From Streptomyces klenkii (GTDB lineage Bacteria > Actinomycetota > Actinomycetes > Streptomycetales > Streptomycetaceae): a stretch of 64,000 nucleotides of DNA. The stretch is taken from the NCBI RefSeq assembly GCF_003626645.1, contig NZ_RBAM01000002.1, forward strand, positions 1-64,000, read 5' to 3'. Below, piece by piece: positions 24,993 through 33,883 of this stretch. Below the pieces are notes generated by a model. That model was given only the letters and a program-made list of their open reading frames with translations, did not search any database and was not told the DNA's origin. The position numbers were made by a program, and so were the translations under genes. Position 1 is the stretch's first letter; the number at the start of each line of letters is the position of its first letter.

Positions 24993-25277
24993 TCAGCGGT
25001 TCGCCGTGCGCGTCCTGCGCACGGCGGCCGTCACCAGCGCGCCGCCCGCCGCCACGAACGCAACTCCCCCGAATACGTAGGGAGTGGTGTCCACGCTGCC
25101 CGAGTCGGCGAGGGAAAGGTGCTGCTCAGCGGCCTGCGCGGGCTGCGCGGAGGGCGCCGGGCGCGGCGCGGGGCGCTCCGCCCGCTCGGTCGTCGCGTTC
25201 GCGGTCGGCATGAACCACACCGCACACAGGAGCGACCCTGCGGCGACGGCGGTCAGCAGCGGTCGGTGTGCGGTCAC
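24993..25277 (-). CDS. Small exported protein with LPXTG-like C-terminal sorting signal
   Basis: A 94-residue preprotein. Residues 1-28 form a signal peptide; the mature region is Ala/Pro/Gln-rich; the C-terminus has LADSGS followed by a hydrophobic helix (about 66-85) and RRTRTANR. This tripartite tail is a sortase signal in layout, with LADSG in place of LAXTG, which streptomycete sortase E uses. If sorted, little more than a 35-residue spacer would be displayed. The gene starts from a GTG at 25277. It is divergent from the L,D-transpeptidase gene. Confidence 0.65.
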   Translation of the reverse strand: MTAHRPLLTAVAAGSLLCAVWFMPTANATTERAERPAPRPAPSAQPAQAAEQHLSLADSGSVDTTPYVFGGVAFVAAGGALVTAAVRRTRTANR

Positions 25278-25629
25278 GGACGAATCCCCCTTGGTGCGGC
25301 GGAGATTGGGGGCGCGGCGCGGCCGCCTCCCCCGGGCTGACTCGATGTCAGTGACCCGATGGTAGTGATACGAACGGCCGGGAGGAAGCCGTGGGGTTTC
25401 CGTCGGTCACCGCCGCCCCGCGCGCCGCGGACCGCCCCGCCGTCACCGGCCGCCCCGCTATCATGGCGCCCCTCCGAGGTGAGCAGGCAGGCGTGGCCTT
25501 CCCCACATTCTCCAGGGGTGTGGAACGGACGAACCGGTGCAGGCGTTCCTTGAAGTAGTAGCCGGGAATCGTGCTGCCCCACGGTTCGGCTCGGGGATAG
25601 GGGCCGCAGGAGCAATGGAGAAGCGTGTG
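25278..25629. other. Divergent intergenic region, 352 bases
   Basis: No gene is supported. It must contain the promoters of the small wall protein and of the L,D-transpeptidase. A short CTGAC-atcga-GTCAG hairpin lies at about 25339-25353. I looked for cell-wall riboswitches (c-di-AMP type) and did not find a consensus I would trust. Confidence 0.4.
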
Positions 25630-26889
25630 ATGACGTACGGCAAGCGCCGCAAGGCCCTCGCGGCCGCGGCCGCTGTGCTCGGCGGTGTTCTGACCCTCGC
25701 CGCCTGCGGCGGCGATGACGACGGCGGCAAGAGCAGCTCCAGCAGCAGCGGCAAGGAGCAGAACAAGGTCGATGCCGCGGCCGCGAAGGAAGCCTCCAAG
25801 GCGCAGATCAAGATCGCCCAGAAGGACGGCTCGACCAACGCGGGCATCACGGCGGACAACGCCAAGGTCACCGTCAGTGACGGCACTCTCACGAGTGTCA
25901 AGATGACGACGGACAAGGGCGCTCCGGTCGAGGGCACGATATCGCCCGACAAGACGTCGTGGCAGCCCAAGGCGCAGCTCGAGCGCTCGACCAAGTACAA
26001 GATCGTCGTCGAGGCCGTGGACTCCGCCAACCGCAAGGCCACGGAGAACTCCTCGTTCACCACCGTCTCGCCCACCAACAGCTTCATCGGCTCGTTCACG
26101 CCGGAGGACGGCTCGACCGTCGGCGTCGGCATGCCCGTGTCGATCAACTTCGACAAGCCGATCAAGGACCGCAAGGCCGTCCAGTCGCACATCGAGGTGA
26201 ATTCGAGCAGCGGCCAGAAGGTCGTGGGCCACTGGTTCGGTGACCAGCGCATCGACTTCCGCCCGCAGGACTACTGGAAGGCCAACTCCGAGGTCACCCT
26301 GAAGCTCGCGCTCGACGGCGTCGAGGGTGCCCCGGGCGTCAAGGGCGTCCAGCAGAAGACCATCTCCTTCAAGGTCGGTCACTCCCAGGTCTCCACGGTC
26401 GACACCAAGACCCACCAGATGACGGTCGTCCGGGACGGCAAGACCATCAAGACCATCCCGATCTCGGCCGGCAGCCCCGAGAACCCCACGTACAACGGCA
26501 AGATGGTGATCTCCGAGAAGTTCAAGGAGACCCGGATGGACGGCTCCACCGTCGGCTTCACCAAGGGCGACGGCAAGGGCGAGTACGACATCAAGGACGT
26601 GCCGCACGCCATGCGGCTGTCCACGTCGGGCACGTTCATCCACGGCAACTACTGGGGCAGCGGCATCTTCGGAACCGCGAACACCAGCCACGGCTGCATC
26701 GGCCTCCAGGACAAGCAGGGCGCCGACGACCCCAACACCTCCGGTGCCTGGTTCTTCTCCAACTCCCAGGTCGGTGACGTCGTCGAGGTGAAGAACTCGC
26801 CCGACAAGACCATCGCCCCGGAGAACGGCCTCAACGGCTGGAACATGGACTGGAGCGCGTGGGTGGCGGGCAGCGCCACGGGCGCGTGA
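25630..26889 (+). CDS. Lipoprotein L,D-transpeptidase
   Basis: A 419-residue lipoprotein forming 3-3 cross-links in peptidoglycan. The lipobox LTLAAC puts the lipidated Cys at 26, after a basic start (TYGKRRK). Two Ig-like domains (about 60-255) precede the YkuD catalytic domain (about 258-385), with HGNYWGSGIFGTANTSHGCIGL split as substrate loop and catalytic Cys356. This is the architecture of LdtMt2-type enzymes. GGAGAAG before ATG 25630 favours this start over MEKRV 15 bases upstream. A strong terminator follows. Confidence 0.92.
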   Translation: MTYGKRRKALAAAAAVLGGVLTLAACGGDDDGGKSSSSSSGKEQNKVDAAAAKEASKAQIKIAQKDGSTNAGITADNAKVTVSDGTLTSVKMTTDKGAPVEGTISPDKTSWQPKAQLERSTKYKIVVEAVDSANRKATENSSFTTVSPTNSFIGSFTPEDGSTVGVGMPVSINFDKPIKDRKAVQSHIEVNSSSGQKVVGHWFGDQRIDFRPQDYWKANSEVTLKLALDGVEGAPGVKGVQQKTISFKVGHSQVSTVDTKTHQMTVVRDGKTIKTIPISAGSPENPTYNGKMVISEKFKETRMDGSTVGFTKGDGKGEYDIKDVPHAMRLSTSGTFIHGNYWGSGIFGTANTSHGCIGLQDKQGADDPNTSGAWFFSNSQVGDVVEVKNSPDKTIAPENGLNGWNMDWSAWVAGSATGA

Positions 26890-26919
26890 CCCCTCCGGGC
26901 AGGTAAGCGGTATTTCCAG

Positions 26920-26957
26920 GGCGGTGGCCCCCACGGGAGTGGGGGCCACCGCCTTTT
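26920..26957 (+). terminator. Rho-independent terminator after the L,D-transpeptidase gene
   Basis: Perfect 15-base arms GGCGGTGGCCCCCAC (26920-26934) and its complement (26939-26953) with a GGGA loop are followed by TTTT (26954-26957). Confidence 0.93.
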
Positions 26958-27032
26958 CGGTTCTGTGCGGCTTGACGGTGGGAGCCGTAAATCCGCACGA
27001 CAAGCGGCAGCGTGATCCGTACCGTGCGCAGG

Positions 27033-28073
27033 ATGAGCGACCTTCCGCGACCGGGCGTCGTCGAGCGCCTGAGCAGCACCCCTTCCGAGACCGAGATCGA
27101 CGCCTGGCACGCCGTCGTCACCGCCGCCCACCGCCACGACATGCCGGCGGGCGTGCCCGGGCCGGGGCGGGTGGAGACGGCCGGGCAGCTGCGGGTGCCC
27201 GCGGCGCGCAGCCGGATCGTCCGGCTGGCCGTGCCGGCGCCCGGCGGGGACGGGGACGGCTACGCCGGGGTCGCCCTGATCCGGCTCTTCGAGGACGACG
27301 TGAACCGCAGGACCGCCTGGATCGGGCGGCTCGCCGTCCGGCCCGACCAGCGGCGCCGCGGCGTCGGCAGCCTGCTGTGGCACGAGATACGGGCGGTCCT
27401 GGAGCGCGAGCGGCGGGACTCGGTGAGCCTGGAGCTGGAAATCGGCAGCGTGGGCGAGCAGTTCGCCAAGGAGCGCGGGTTCGAATGCGGGTTGCAGCTC
27501 GTGCTGTACGTGCAGCGGATCGCAGACGAGGACGGTGGCGAGGCCGGTGATGAGGCCGGTGATGAGATCGGGGCTCCCGAGCTTCCCGACGGATACCGCT
27601 TCGTGGAGTGGACGGGGGTCGTTCCCGCCGCGAACGCCGCCCTCTTCGCCGGGGTCCGCAACGCCATGGCCGACGCCCCCATGGGCGAGCTGGACCAGCA
27701 GCCCATGCGGTGGGACGCGGAGAGCATCACCGCGGCCCAGCGCGGCTTCGTGGAGCGCGGCGGGCACCTGTTCACCGTCACCGTCGCCGCGCCCGACGGC
27801 ACGTACGCCGCCCTCACCGAGGTGGGCGTGCGCTCCCCGGGCGACCTGCGCGCCCAGCAGTACGAGACCGCCGTCGCCCCCGCCCACCGCGGCCTCGGCC
27901 TCGGACGGGCCGTCAAGCTCCGCATGGTGCAGCTCCTGCGCGCGCAGGAGACGCCCGTACGGGAGATCTGCACGCACGTCGCCGACGACAACGGCCCGAT
28001 GCGGGCCGTCAACAAGCTGCTCGGCTACCGGCCGGAGCGGTCCGTGGGGATCTTCCAGGCGAAGGTGAAGTAG
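27033..28073 (+). CDS. Tandem GNAT N-acetyltransferase
   Basis: A 346-residue protein with two GNAT folds. The first (about 10-160) has the acetyl-CoA loop VRPDQRRRGVGSLLW (107-121); the second (about 185-340) has a related loop VAPAHRGLGLGRAVK (about 285-299). They are joined by an acidic linker made by 12-bp repeats (GAGGCCGGTGAT, 27540-27563) coding EAGDEAGDE. Double-GNAT proteins acetylate small molecules or mycothiol-type substrates (MshD has this fold), but MshD hallmarks are not evident. The ATG at 27033 is chosen from context; an ATG 21 bases upstream is possible. Confidence 0.82.
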   Translation: MSDLPRPGVVERLSSTPSETEIDAWHAVVTAAHRHDMPAGVPGPGRVETAGQLRVPAARSRIVRLAVPAPGGDGDGYAGVALIRLFEDDVNRRTAWIGRLAVRPDQRRRGVGSLLWHEIRAVLERERRDSVSLELEIGSVGEQFAKERGFECGLQLVLYVQRIADEDGGEAGDEAGDEIGAPELPDGYRFVEWTGVVPAANAALFAGVRNAMADAPMGELDQQPMRWDAESITAAQRGFVERGGHLFTVTVAAPDGTYAALTEVGVRSPGDLRAQQYETAVAPAHRGLGLGRAVKLRMVQLLRAQETPVREICTHVADDNGPMRAVNKLLGYRPERSVGIFQAKVK

Positions 28074-28335
28074 CGACGGTGTTGTAGCGCCCGGTTCCGG
28101 AACGATCTTCGCGCCTTGTTCGTCCACTTCTCGGACGGCTGCGGCCTCGCCTCCCGGGGACTCCCCCGGACCGCCTGCGGAATGGTAGCCTCCGCCCGCT
28201 GACCTGGGCGGTAACACCTGGTGCAGCGGGCGTCACGGACAATGGACCGTACCGGCGCCGAACCGGCGCCGTATCGCGGTGAACCCGTCGTCCGACGCGG
28301 TGGTCCGTCATGCGTCATGCAAGGAAGAGAGTCCC

Positions 28336-29592
28336 GTGGCCGAACGCAGCAAGCAGCAGGGCCGTCGGCAGGACCGGCAGGAGGACGCCGCCCTGCTGGA
28401 CACCGTCGAGGAGGCGCTCGCCTCTCTCCGCGCGCACGGCCCGGACACCCTCGACGACGCCCTCTACGCCGCCGCCTCGGCCCTGGCCTCCGCCCCCGCC
28501 GGCTGGGAGGCCCTCAGCCGCGCCGTCGTGCGCACCGCCTCCGCGACCGTACGCGGCTGCTGGGAGCGCGGCTGGCAGCCGGCCGACGTGATCCGGATCG
28601 CGCGGCGGGAACTCGGCCCGGTCGAGGTGCGGTTCGCCGTCGCGGCGGTGGCCGCCGAGGCGCGGCGCTACGCCTCCGACACCCTCGGCGCGCGCTGGAC
28701 CGCGCAGCTGCACGACCTTCAGGCGCGGGTGTGGTGGGACGACGACGAGGCCTTCCTGGAAGGCTTCGCGCAGCGCGAGCGCCTCAGCCGCTTCGAGACG
28801 GTCGCGTGCGCGCTCGGCGCGCTGCGGCTGGCCGCCCTGCTGCCGCGGACGGGCGCGGTCGGGCCGCTGCCCGGCGCCGCGTACGCCCGGCCGGGCGCGC
28901 CCGTCGAGCCGCGCGTCCTGGGCCGGATCCGCGGGCTGCTGGCCAAGGCCGAGTCCACGGACTTCCCCGAGGAGGCCGAGGCCCTCTCCGCCAAGGCCCA
29001 GGAGCTCATGGCCCGGCACTCCATGGACGAGGCGCTGCTGGCCGCCCACGCGGACGGGGCCGCCGCCGACGGGCCCGGGGCCTGCCGGATCGGCGTCGAG
29101 GGCCCGTACGAGTCGGCGAAGGCGCTGCTGCTGGACGCGGTGGCCGGCGCGAACCACTGCCAGGCGGTCTGGTCCGCCGACCACTGCTTCTCCACCGTCG
29201 TCGGCTTCGACGCCGACCTGGAGCTGGTGGAGCTCATGTACACGTCCCTGCTGGTCCAGGCCACCACCGCCATGAACCGGGCCGCCGACGCGCATCACGC
29301 GGGCGGGCGCTCGCGCCGTACCCGCGACTTCCGCGAGTCCTTCCTGATCGCCTACGCGTCCCGGATCGGCGAACGGCTCGCGGCGGCGGTGCGGGACGCG
29401 ACCGCCGAGGCCGTCGCGCAGGAGGCGCGGCCCGAGGTGCTGCCCGTGCTCGCCGCGCGTGACCTCGCCGTCGGCGAGACCGCCGAGCGGCTCTTCCCGC
29501 AGACCACGTCGCACCGGCTGCGGGGGCGCGACGCGGACGGCTGGGCGCGGGGCGCGGAGGCGGCGGACGCGGCGGAGCTGGGGGAGCGCTAG
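28336..29592 (+). CDS. DUF2786 domain protein
   Basis: A 418-residue soluble protein. DUF2786 lies at about residues 193-235: RVLGRIRGLLAKAESTDFPE followed by EEAEALSAKAQELMARHS. The family is found in phages and actinomycetes and its role is unknown. The N-terminal 180 residues are helical and Ala/Arg-rich; the C-terminal half contains CFSTVVGFDADLELVELMY typical of the family. A GTG start is set by AAGGAAGAG upstream. Its stop overlaps by four bases the end of the convergent AraC gene. Confidence 0.82.
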   Translation: MAERSKQQGRRQDRQEDAALLDTVEEALASLRAHGPDTLDDALYAAASALASAPAGWEALSRAVVRTASATVRGCWERGWQPADVIRIARRELGPVEVRFAVAAVAAEARRYASDTLGARWTAQLHDLQARVWWDDDEAFLEGFAQRERLSRFETVACALGALRLAALLPRTGAVGPLPGAAYARPGAPVEPRVLGRIRGLLAKAESTDFPEEAEALSAKAQELMARHSMDEALLAAHADGAAADGPGACRIGVEGPYESAKALLLDAVAGANHCQAVWSADHCFSTVVGFDADLELVELMYTSLLVQATTAMNRAADAHHAGGRSRRTRDFRESFLIAYASRIGERLAAAVRDATAEAVAQEARPEVLPVLAARDLAVGETAERLFPQTTSHRLRGRDADGWARGAEAADAAELGER

Positions 29593-30377
29593 CGGTCCGC
29601 GGGCGCGAAGTACGTCCCCGGCGGCACCCCCACACCCCTGCGGAACGCCGCCACGAACGCGCTCGGCGACCCGTAGCCGACGCGCCGCGCCACGGCCGAG
29701 ACCGTCGCGCCCGCCGCCAGCATCGGCATCGCGGCCTGGAGCCGCAGCTGCGTGCGCCACTGCCCGTACGTCATGCCCGTACCGGTGACGAAGGCCCGCG
29801 CGAGCGTCCGGGCGCTCGCGCCCACGACCGCGCCCCACTCCGCGAGCGTGCGCCCGTCCGAGGGGTCCGCGCGGAGGGCCTCCGCGATGCGGCGGGCGCG
29901 GGGGTCGGCGGGCAGCGGGGCGCGGACGGTCGTCACGGAGACCGGGCGGAGGAGGTCGAGGACGACGTCCTCGGCGCGCTGCCGGGGCTCCGCGGGGAGG
30001 GCCTCCGGAGCCTGCGCCAGGTAGGTGATCAGCTCCCTTAAGAGGCCGGAAACCGGCACGACTTGGGGCTCGTCCCAGGTCAGCGGGCAGCGGTCCGGCC
30101 AGAAGTAGAGGCTGCGGAGGAGCGCGGCCGAGGTCGCGCCCGTGGAGTGCGGGGTGCCCGCGGGGATCCACAGCGCGACGGTGGACGGCAGCACCCACGT
30201 ACGGCCGGAGGCGCGCACGGCCAGGACGCCGTGGGGCGCCCAGGCGAGCTGGTGCGCCGGGTGCTGGTGGCTCGCGAACCACTCGCCGTCGTCGAGGGGG
30301 AAGCTGGCGACGGCCACGGCGGCGCCGGGCGGATTGATGAGGCGGGGGAGCGGCTGCGACTGTCCGTTTGGCGACAT
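29589..30377 (-). CDS. AraC-family regulator with a TTA codon
   Basis: A 262-residue regulator: N-terminal cupin (about 20-110, HQHPAHQLAWAPHGVLAVRA) and C-terminal double helix-turn-helix (about 165-255, TLAEWGAVVGASARTLARAF and ending FVAAFRRGVGVPPGTYF). Codon 113 (30039-30041 on the minus strand) is TTA, the rarest streptomycete codon, read only by the bldA tRNA, so translation is expected to depend on developmental stage. It is divergent from the methyltransferase gene with 55 bases between, a likely target. Confidence 0.9.
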   Translation of the reverse strand: MSPNGQSQPLPRLINPPGAAVAVASFPLDDGEWFASHQHPAHQLAWAPHGVLAVRASGRTWVLPSTVALWIPAGTPHSTGATSAALLRSLYFWPDRCPLTWDEPQVVPVSGLLRELITYLAQAPEALPAEPRQRAEDVVLDLLRPVSVTTVRAPLPADPRARRIAEALRADPSDGRTLAEWGAVVGASARTLARAFVTGTGMTYGQWRTQLRLQAAMPMLAAGATVSAVARRVGYGSPSAFVAAFRRGVGVPPGTYFAPADR

Positions 30378-30432
30378 GAGTTGACCTCCTGGCCCGTATC
30401 CGACACCACCCTCCTCTTCCTAGCCTCGACGC

Positions 30433-30996
30433 ATGCCGATGAACCTCATCCACCGCCGCCTGTGCTCCTCCGACCGATGGTTCCGCGCGACCCGGGACGA
30501 ACTCCTGCCCTGGGCCCTGGAAGACGTCCCGCTGGGCGAGGACTGCCTGGAGATCGGGCCGGGTTACGGGGCGACGACGCGGGTCCTCGTGCGGAAGGCC
30601 GGGAGGCTGAGCGTCGTGGAGTCGGACGCGTCGTACGCGGCCCGGCTGCGGCTGCTCTTCGGCGACCGCGTCGACGTCATCTACGGGGACGGCGCCGACA
30701 TCCCGCTGCCGGACGGGCGCTTCGACTCGGTCGCCTGCTTCACGATGCTCCACCACGTCCCGACCCTGACCGCCCAGAACAGCCTCTTCGCCGAGGCCTA
30801 CCGCGTGCTGCGCCCCGGCGGCGTCTTCGCCGGCTGCGACGCCCTCAGCAGCCGCAGCTTCCGGCTGATCCACATCGGCGACACGTGCGTCCCGGTGCCA
30901 CCGGAGACCCTGGAGGCCCGGCTGCGGCTGGCGGGCTTCGAGGACTGCACGGTGACGGTGGGGAAGGGGAGTTTCCGCTTCGTGGCACGGAAGTGA
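30433..30996 (+). CDS. SAM-dependent methyltransferase (class I)
   Basis: A 187-residue Methyltransf_11-type enzyme. Motif I is CLEIGPGYGATTRVL (38-52), the acidic ribose ligand is in VVESDASYA, and GRFDSVACFTMLHHVP (about 95-110) is the post-motif region with catalytic-loop residues. The substrate is unknown; relatives modify small molecules or lipids. It is divergent from the AraC gene, and the TTA codon in that regulator suggests growth-phase control. Confidence 0.85.
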   Translation: MPMNLIHRRLCSSDRWFRATRDELLPWALEDVPLGEDCLEIGPGYGATTRVLVRKAGRLSVVESDASYAARLRLLFGDRVDVIYGDGADIPLPDGRFDSVACFTMLHHVPTLTAQNSLFAEAYRVLRPGGVFAGCDALSSRSFRLIHIGDTCVPVPPETLEARLRLAGFEDCTVTVGKGSFRFVARK

Positions 30997-31023
30997 CGGT
31001 GGGGGCGGGGCTAGGGTCGGTGC

Positions 31024-31536
31024 ATGAACGCCGTCATAGCCGCCATGATCACCGCCGTCGTCGGTGTCCTCGGCACCCTCTTCGCCCCCTTGCTGTCCCA
31101 GCAGATGACGACGCGTCAGCGCGAGGCGGCGGCCGCGGCCGAGGCGGAGAGGCGCCGCTTCGAGGAGCGCCGGGCCGCGTACACGGCCATGAACCGTGCC
31201 TCGCGGCAGTTTCACACGCTCCTCAAGGACACGCTGCACCGCCTGCGCGACGGCGTCTGCACCGACCAGGACCGCGCTCAGCTGGAAGAGGCCCGGCTCG
31301 ACCACCGTGACCGGTACGCCGAGGCGCTGATGATCGTCCCGGAAGCGGTCATGATCGCGTCGCGCGACGTCAACCGCGTGCTCGCGGCGGCGGACGCGGC
31401 GGCGAAGCGGATCGACCGCGGCCGCGCCCTGGAGGGCGAGACTCCGGAGGCAGTCCTCGTCGCGCTCAAGGAGGCGAAGCCGCGGCTGACGGAAATGCAG
31501 CGGGTGATGAGGCGGGATTTGGGAGTGGAGGACTGA
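31024..31536 (+). CDS. Membrane-anchored coiled-coil protein
   Basis: A 170-residue protein: one N-terminal transmembrane helix (about 3-24) then a cytoplasmic, highly charged helical part (about 28-170) with REAAAAAEAERRRFEERR, suited to a coiled coil. No known domain. Small proteins of this form are common in streptomycetes and look like analogues of phage-shock or scaffold proteins; that is speculation. It is 27 bases after the methyltransferase gene. Confidence 0.7.
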   Translation: MNAVIAAMITAVVGVLGTLFAPLLSQQMTTRQREAAAAAEAERRRFEERRAAYTAMNRASRQFHTLLKDTLHRLRDGVCTDQDRAQLEEARLDHRDRYAEALMIVPEAVMIASRDVNRVLAAADAAAKRIDRGRALEGETPEAVLVALKEAKPRLTEMQRVMRRDLGVED

Positions 31537-31624
31537 GGGCCTGAGGCTGGGGCCGATTGTTCGGCGCGTGCCGCACAGGGGACGGCGCGCGGGGCCGCTG
31601 GTGGCGGGGGCCACACTGGCGGGT

Positions 31625-32152
31625 ATGCCGCACGACGCCGACTTCTCCGCCCGCCTGACCGCCGCCGCCGACTGGCTCGACGCCGCGATCGGGGCCCGGC
31701 AGAAAGGCGACGGGGAGATGAACGACACGGAGCGGCGCATCCTCGCCGACCTGGTCGCCGCAACCAACCCGCTGCACGGCGGCAGCTTGCTGCCCCACAC
31801 CGGGGACTTCCTGTACGTCCGCATCGGCCGCATCACCAACTGGGCCGGCGCCCTCCGCCTCGCCGCGCGCGCCGACGGCTGGGAGCTCTTCCCGGTGGCG
31901 GGCCGGGACCCGGCGGACCTCGCCCGGCCCGCCGGCATGGCCGACCTGCTGTCCGGCGTCTACGCACTCGCCGAACAGGGCGAACAGTGGCAGGAACTCC
32001 TCCTGGCCACGGCACGCACCGTGCGGCGGGGGCAGTCCCTGGCGCGGGAGATCGAGGCACGTCACCCGCGCCTCGAAGAAGAACTCGCGGCGACCGGGGC
32101 CTTCTTCACGGGCCCGGGCTCCGTGGAGGACCTCCCCCTCTTCCTCCGCTGA
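31625..32152 (+). CDS. Hypothetical protein
   Basis: A 175-residue soluble, helical protein starting MPHDADFSARLTAAADWLDA, with HTGDFLYVRIGRITNWAGALR in the middle and ELFPVAGRDPADLARPAG. No domain recognised. A GTG/ATG 57 bases upstream would add a poorly likely basic segment, so the internal ATG at 31625 is preferred. It precedes a GNAT gene by 23 bases and is probably co-transcribed. Confidence 0.65.
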   Translation: MPHDADFSARLTAAADWLDAAIGARQKGDGEMNDTERRILADLVAATNPLHGGSLLPHTGDFLYVRIGRITNWAGALRLAARADGWELFPVAGRDPADLARPAGMADLLSGVYALAEQGEQWQELLLATARTVRRGQSLAREIEARHPRLEEELAATGAFFTGPGSVEDLPLFLR

Positions 32153-32175
32153 GCCGCACCGTAAAGTGCCCCGTC

Positions 32176-32715
32176 ATGAACGGCCTCACCTTCCGCCGCG
32201 CGGGCGAACACGACCTGACCGAACTCACCCGGCTCCGCGACGACGCCGCGCGCTGGCAGATCGGTCGCGGCATCGACCAGTGGAAGCCGGGAGAGCTCGG
32301 CGAGGACCACTTCCGGGCGCGCCTTGCGGACGGCGAGGTCTGGATCGCCACCCGCGACCCCGGCCCCGGCGGTCCCGGCGTCGGCTCCGGCGGTCCCGTC
32401 GCCGGGGCCTGGGAGCTGTGGTGGGACGACCCGGCGGCCTGGGGTGCCCAGCCGCCGGTCGCCGGCTACGTTCACCGCCTCATGACCGACCGCCGCACCG
32501 CCGCGCCCGGCACCGGCCGCCACCTGCTCGCCGAGGCCGAACGCCGTATCGCCGCGGCCGGCCGGACCCTGTGTCGGCTGGACTGCCTGAGCAGCAACGC
32601 GCGGCTGCGCGACTACTACGAGGCCGCGGGCTACACGGTCGTCGGCGAACAGCGGGCGAAGGACGGCGGCCTGGGCGGCACGTACACGGTGACCCTCCTG
32701 GAGAAGAGCCTCTGA
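32176..32715 (+). CDS. GNAT N-acetyltransferase
   Basis: A 179-residue acetyltransferase. The fold is seen from LTFRRAGEHDLTELTRLRDD at the N-terminus, MTDRRTAAPGTGRHLLAEAE (acetyl-CoA loop, about 106-125) and CRLDCLSSNARLRDYYEAAG near 134-153, as in RimI-like enzymes. A Gly/Pro-rich insert (GPGGPGVGSGGPVAG, about 63-77) is low in complexity and unusual. The substrate is unknown. Confidence 0.85.
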   Translation: MNGLTFRRAGEHDLTELTRLRDDAARWQIGRGIDQWKPGELGEDHFRARLADGEVWIATRDPGPGGPGVGSGGPVAGAWELWWDDPAAWGAQPPVAGYVHRLMTDRRTAAPGTGRHLLAEAERRIAAAGRTLCRLDCLSSNARLRDYYEAAGYTVVGEQRAKDGGLGGTYTVTLLEKSL

Positions 32716-32731
32716 GGCGGGAGCCTTCCGC

Positions 32732-33757
32732 TCAGCCGGATGCTTTGAGAGCTTGGACGCCCGGTGCGCACTGCCGGCGCAGCGTGGCGAGTTCGCCGGG
32801 CGGAAGCCGCAGCGCGGTGCCCCGGTGGCGCGCGTCGAGCATTGCGCACCCGGTGTCGAGCCATTGCGGGAGCGGTTCGACGCCGAAGAACGCCGCAATG
32901 CGGCTGAGTTCGCGGCGCGGTGCGTCGAGCAGGTCCTCGTAAGCGAGTGACACCCACTGTTCCTGAGGCAACCGGCTGAGGTGGTCCACCGCCTCGGTGA
33001 CGAGCTGCGACCACAACGCCCCGAACTCCGCCAGGGGTAGGTGCCGGTCCAGGACCAGCGCCGGATCGAAGGGGACGTCCAGCAGACCCGCCAGCTCCGG
33101 GGGCAGGGACCGCACCTGTTCCCCGGTCAGCGGGCCGGCAGGCGCGGCACCCGTCCGGGCCAGGATCTCGCGCTGGAGGAGGATGAGCCGGAACCCCGCA
33201 TGCCGGCTCATGGAAAGCGCACAGTCCGGACCGTCGCGGAACATGTGCACGAACTTCGCCCCGGGGAAAGCCGCGTGCAATTGCGGGACCCTGTGCCCCG
33301 AGTAGCCGGACCGCTCGACGACGGCCGCCCGCCCGAACCGCGCGCACAGCACGTCGAACAGCTCTGCGTGGTGCTCGGGGGCCGTGCGGCGAGGCCACGT
33401 GGTCACCGTCCCCTTGAGCTCTTCGAGGAGCCCGTCCGGGTCGTCCGTGAGATGCGGCAGCGCCATGAGCGACAGGGCCGGAATCCCCGCACCCTCTTCC
33501 CCGCGCCGCGCCGCCCGGGGATGGAGGAACTCGGGGATCGGCATCCCGCTCCGCACCATGGAATCGAACGCGGGATGAGGATCCGCGACCAGCCGCCAGA
33601 ACTCGGCCCCGTCAACCGCCCGGCCGGGCAGCGCCCGCGAACCGACCGATGCCCAGAACTCATTGAGACTGAGCACGTCCGGATGAGCATGCACGATCCG
33701 GGACAGAGCAGTAGACCCGCACCGCCCGGACCCGACAACAAAGGTCACACTACGCAT
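32732..33757 (-). CDS. Sulfotransferase family protein
   Basis: A 341-residue P-loop sulfotransferase. Residues 1-25 hold the 5'-phosphosulfate loop (VVGSGRCGSTALSRIVHAHP), RSGYSG (around 166) is the 3'-phosphate-binding region and FVHMFRDGPDCALSM another conserved block. Such enzymes use PAPS to sulfate small molecules or lipids. The frame extends upstream, but the P-loop normally starts within 10 residues, so ATG 33757 is chosen. It is divergent from the FAD oxidase gene, and together they may form an oxidation/sulfation tailoring pair. Confidence 0.82.
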   Translation of the reverse strand: MRSVTFVVGSGRCGSTALSRIVHAHPDVLSLNEFWASVGSRALPGRAVDGAEFWRLVADPHPAFDSMVRSGMPIPEFLHPRAARRGEEGAGIPALSLMALPHLTDDPDGLLEELKGTVTTWPRRTAPEHHAELFDVLCARFGRAAVVERSGYSGHRVPQLHAAFPGAKFVHMFRDGPDCALSMSRHAGFRLILLQREILARTGAAPAGPLTGEQVRSLPPELAGLLDVPFDPALVLDRHLPLAEFGALWSQLVTEAVDHLSRLPQEQWVSLAYEDLLDAPRRELSRIAAFFGVEPLPQWLDTGCAMLDARHRGTALRLPPGELATLRRQCAPGVQALKASG

Positions 33758-33883
33758 ACCCCCGCCTACCCCCGATCCCCTCCCGGCATGCCGCACCCGG
33801 GGCGACGCCCCGGCCGCGTCTTCCAGTCCTCCTTTCCCACGCGTACCGTGCTGCCCCGTCTCCGACACGAGAGGGGCACCATC

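Noticed and set aside
25278..25629. Possible riboswitch before the L,D-transpeptidase gene
   Set aside because: No consensus for c-di-AMP, cobalamin or other known classes could be found by eye; only a short hairpin is present.
28315..31938. Minus-strand frame of 1207 residues
   Set aside because: Antisense to four well-supported genes and out of frame with the AraC gene.
33758..33868. N-terminal extension of the sulfotransferase
   Set aside because: The phosphosulfate loop normally lies within the first residues; the extension is Gly/Arg-rich and overlaps the divergent promoter.
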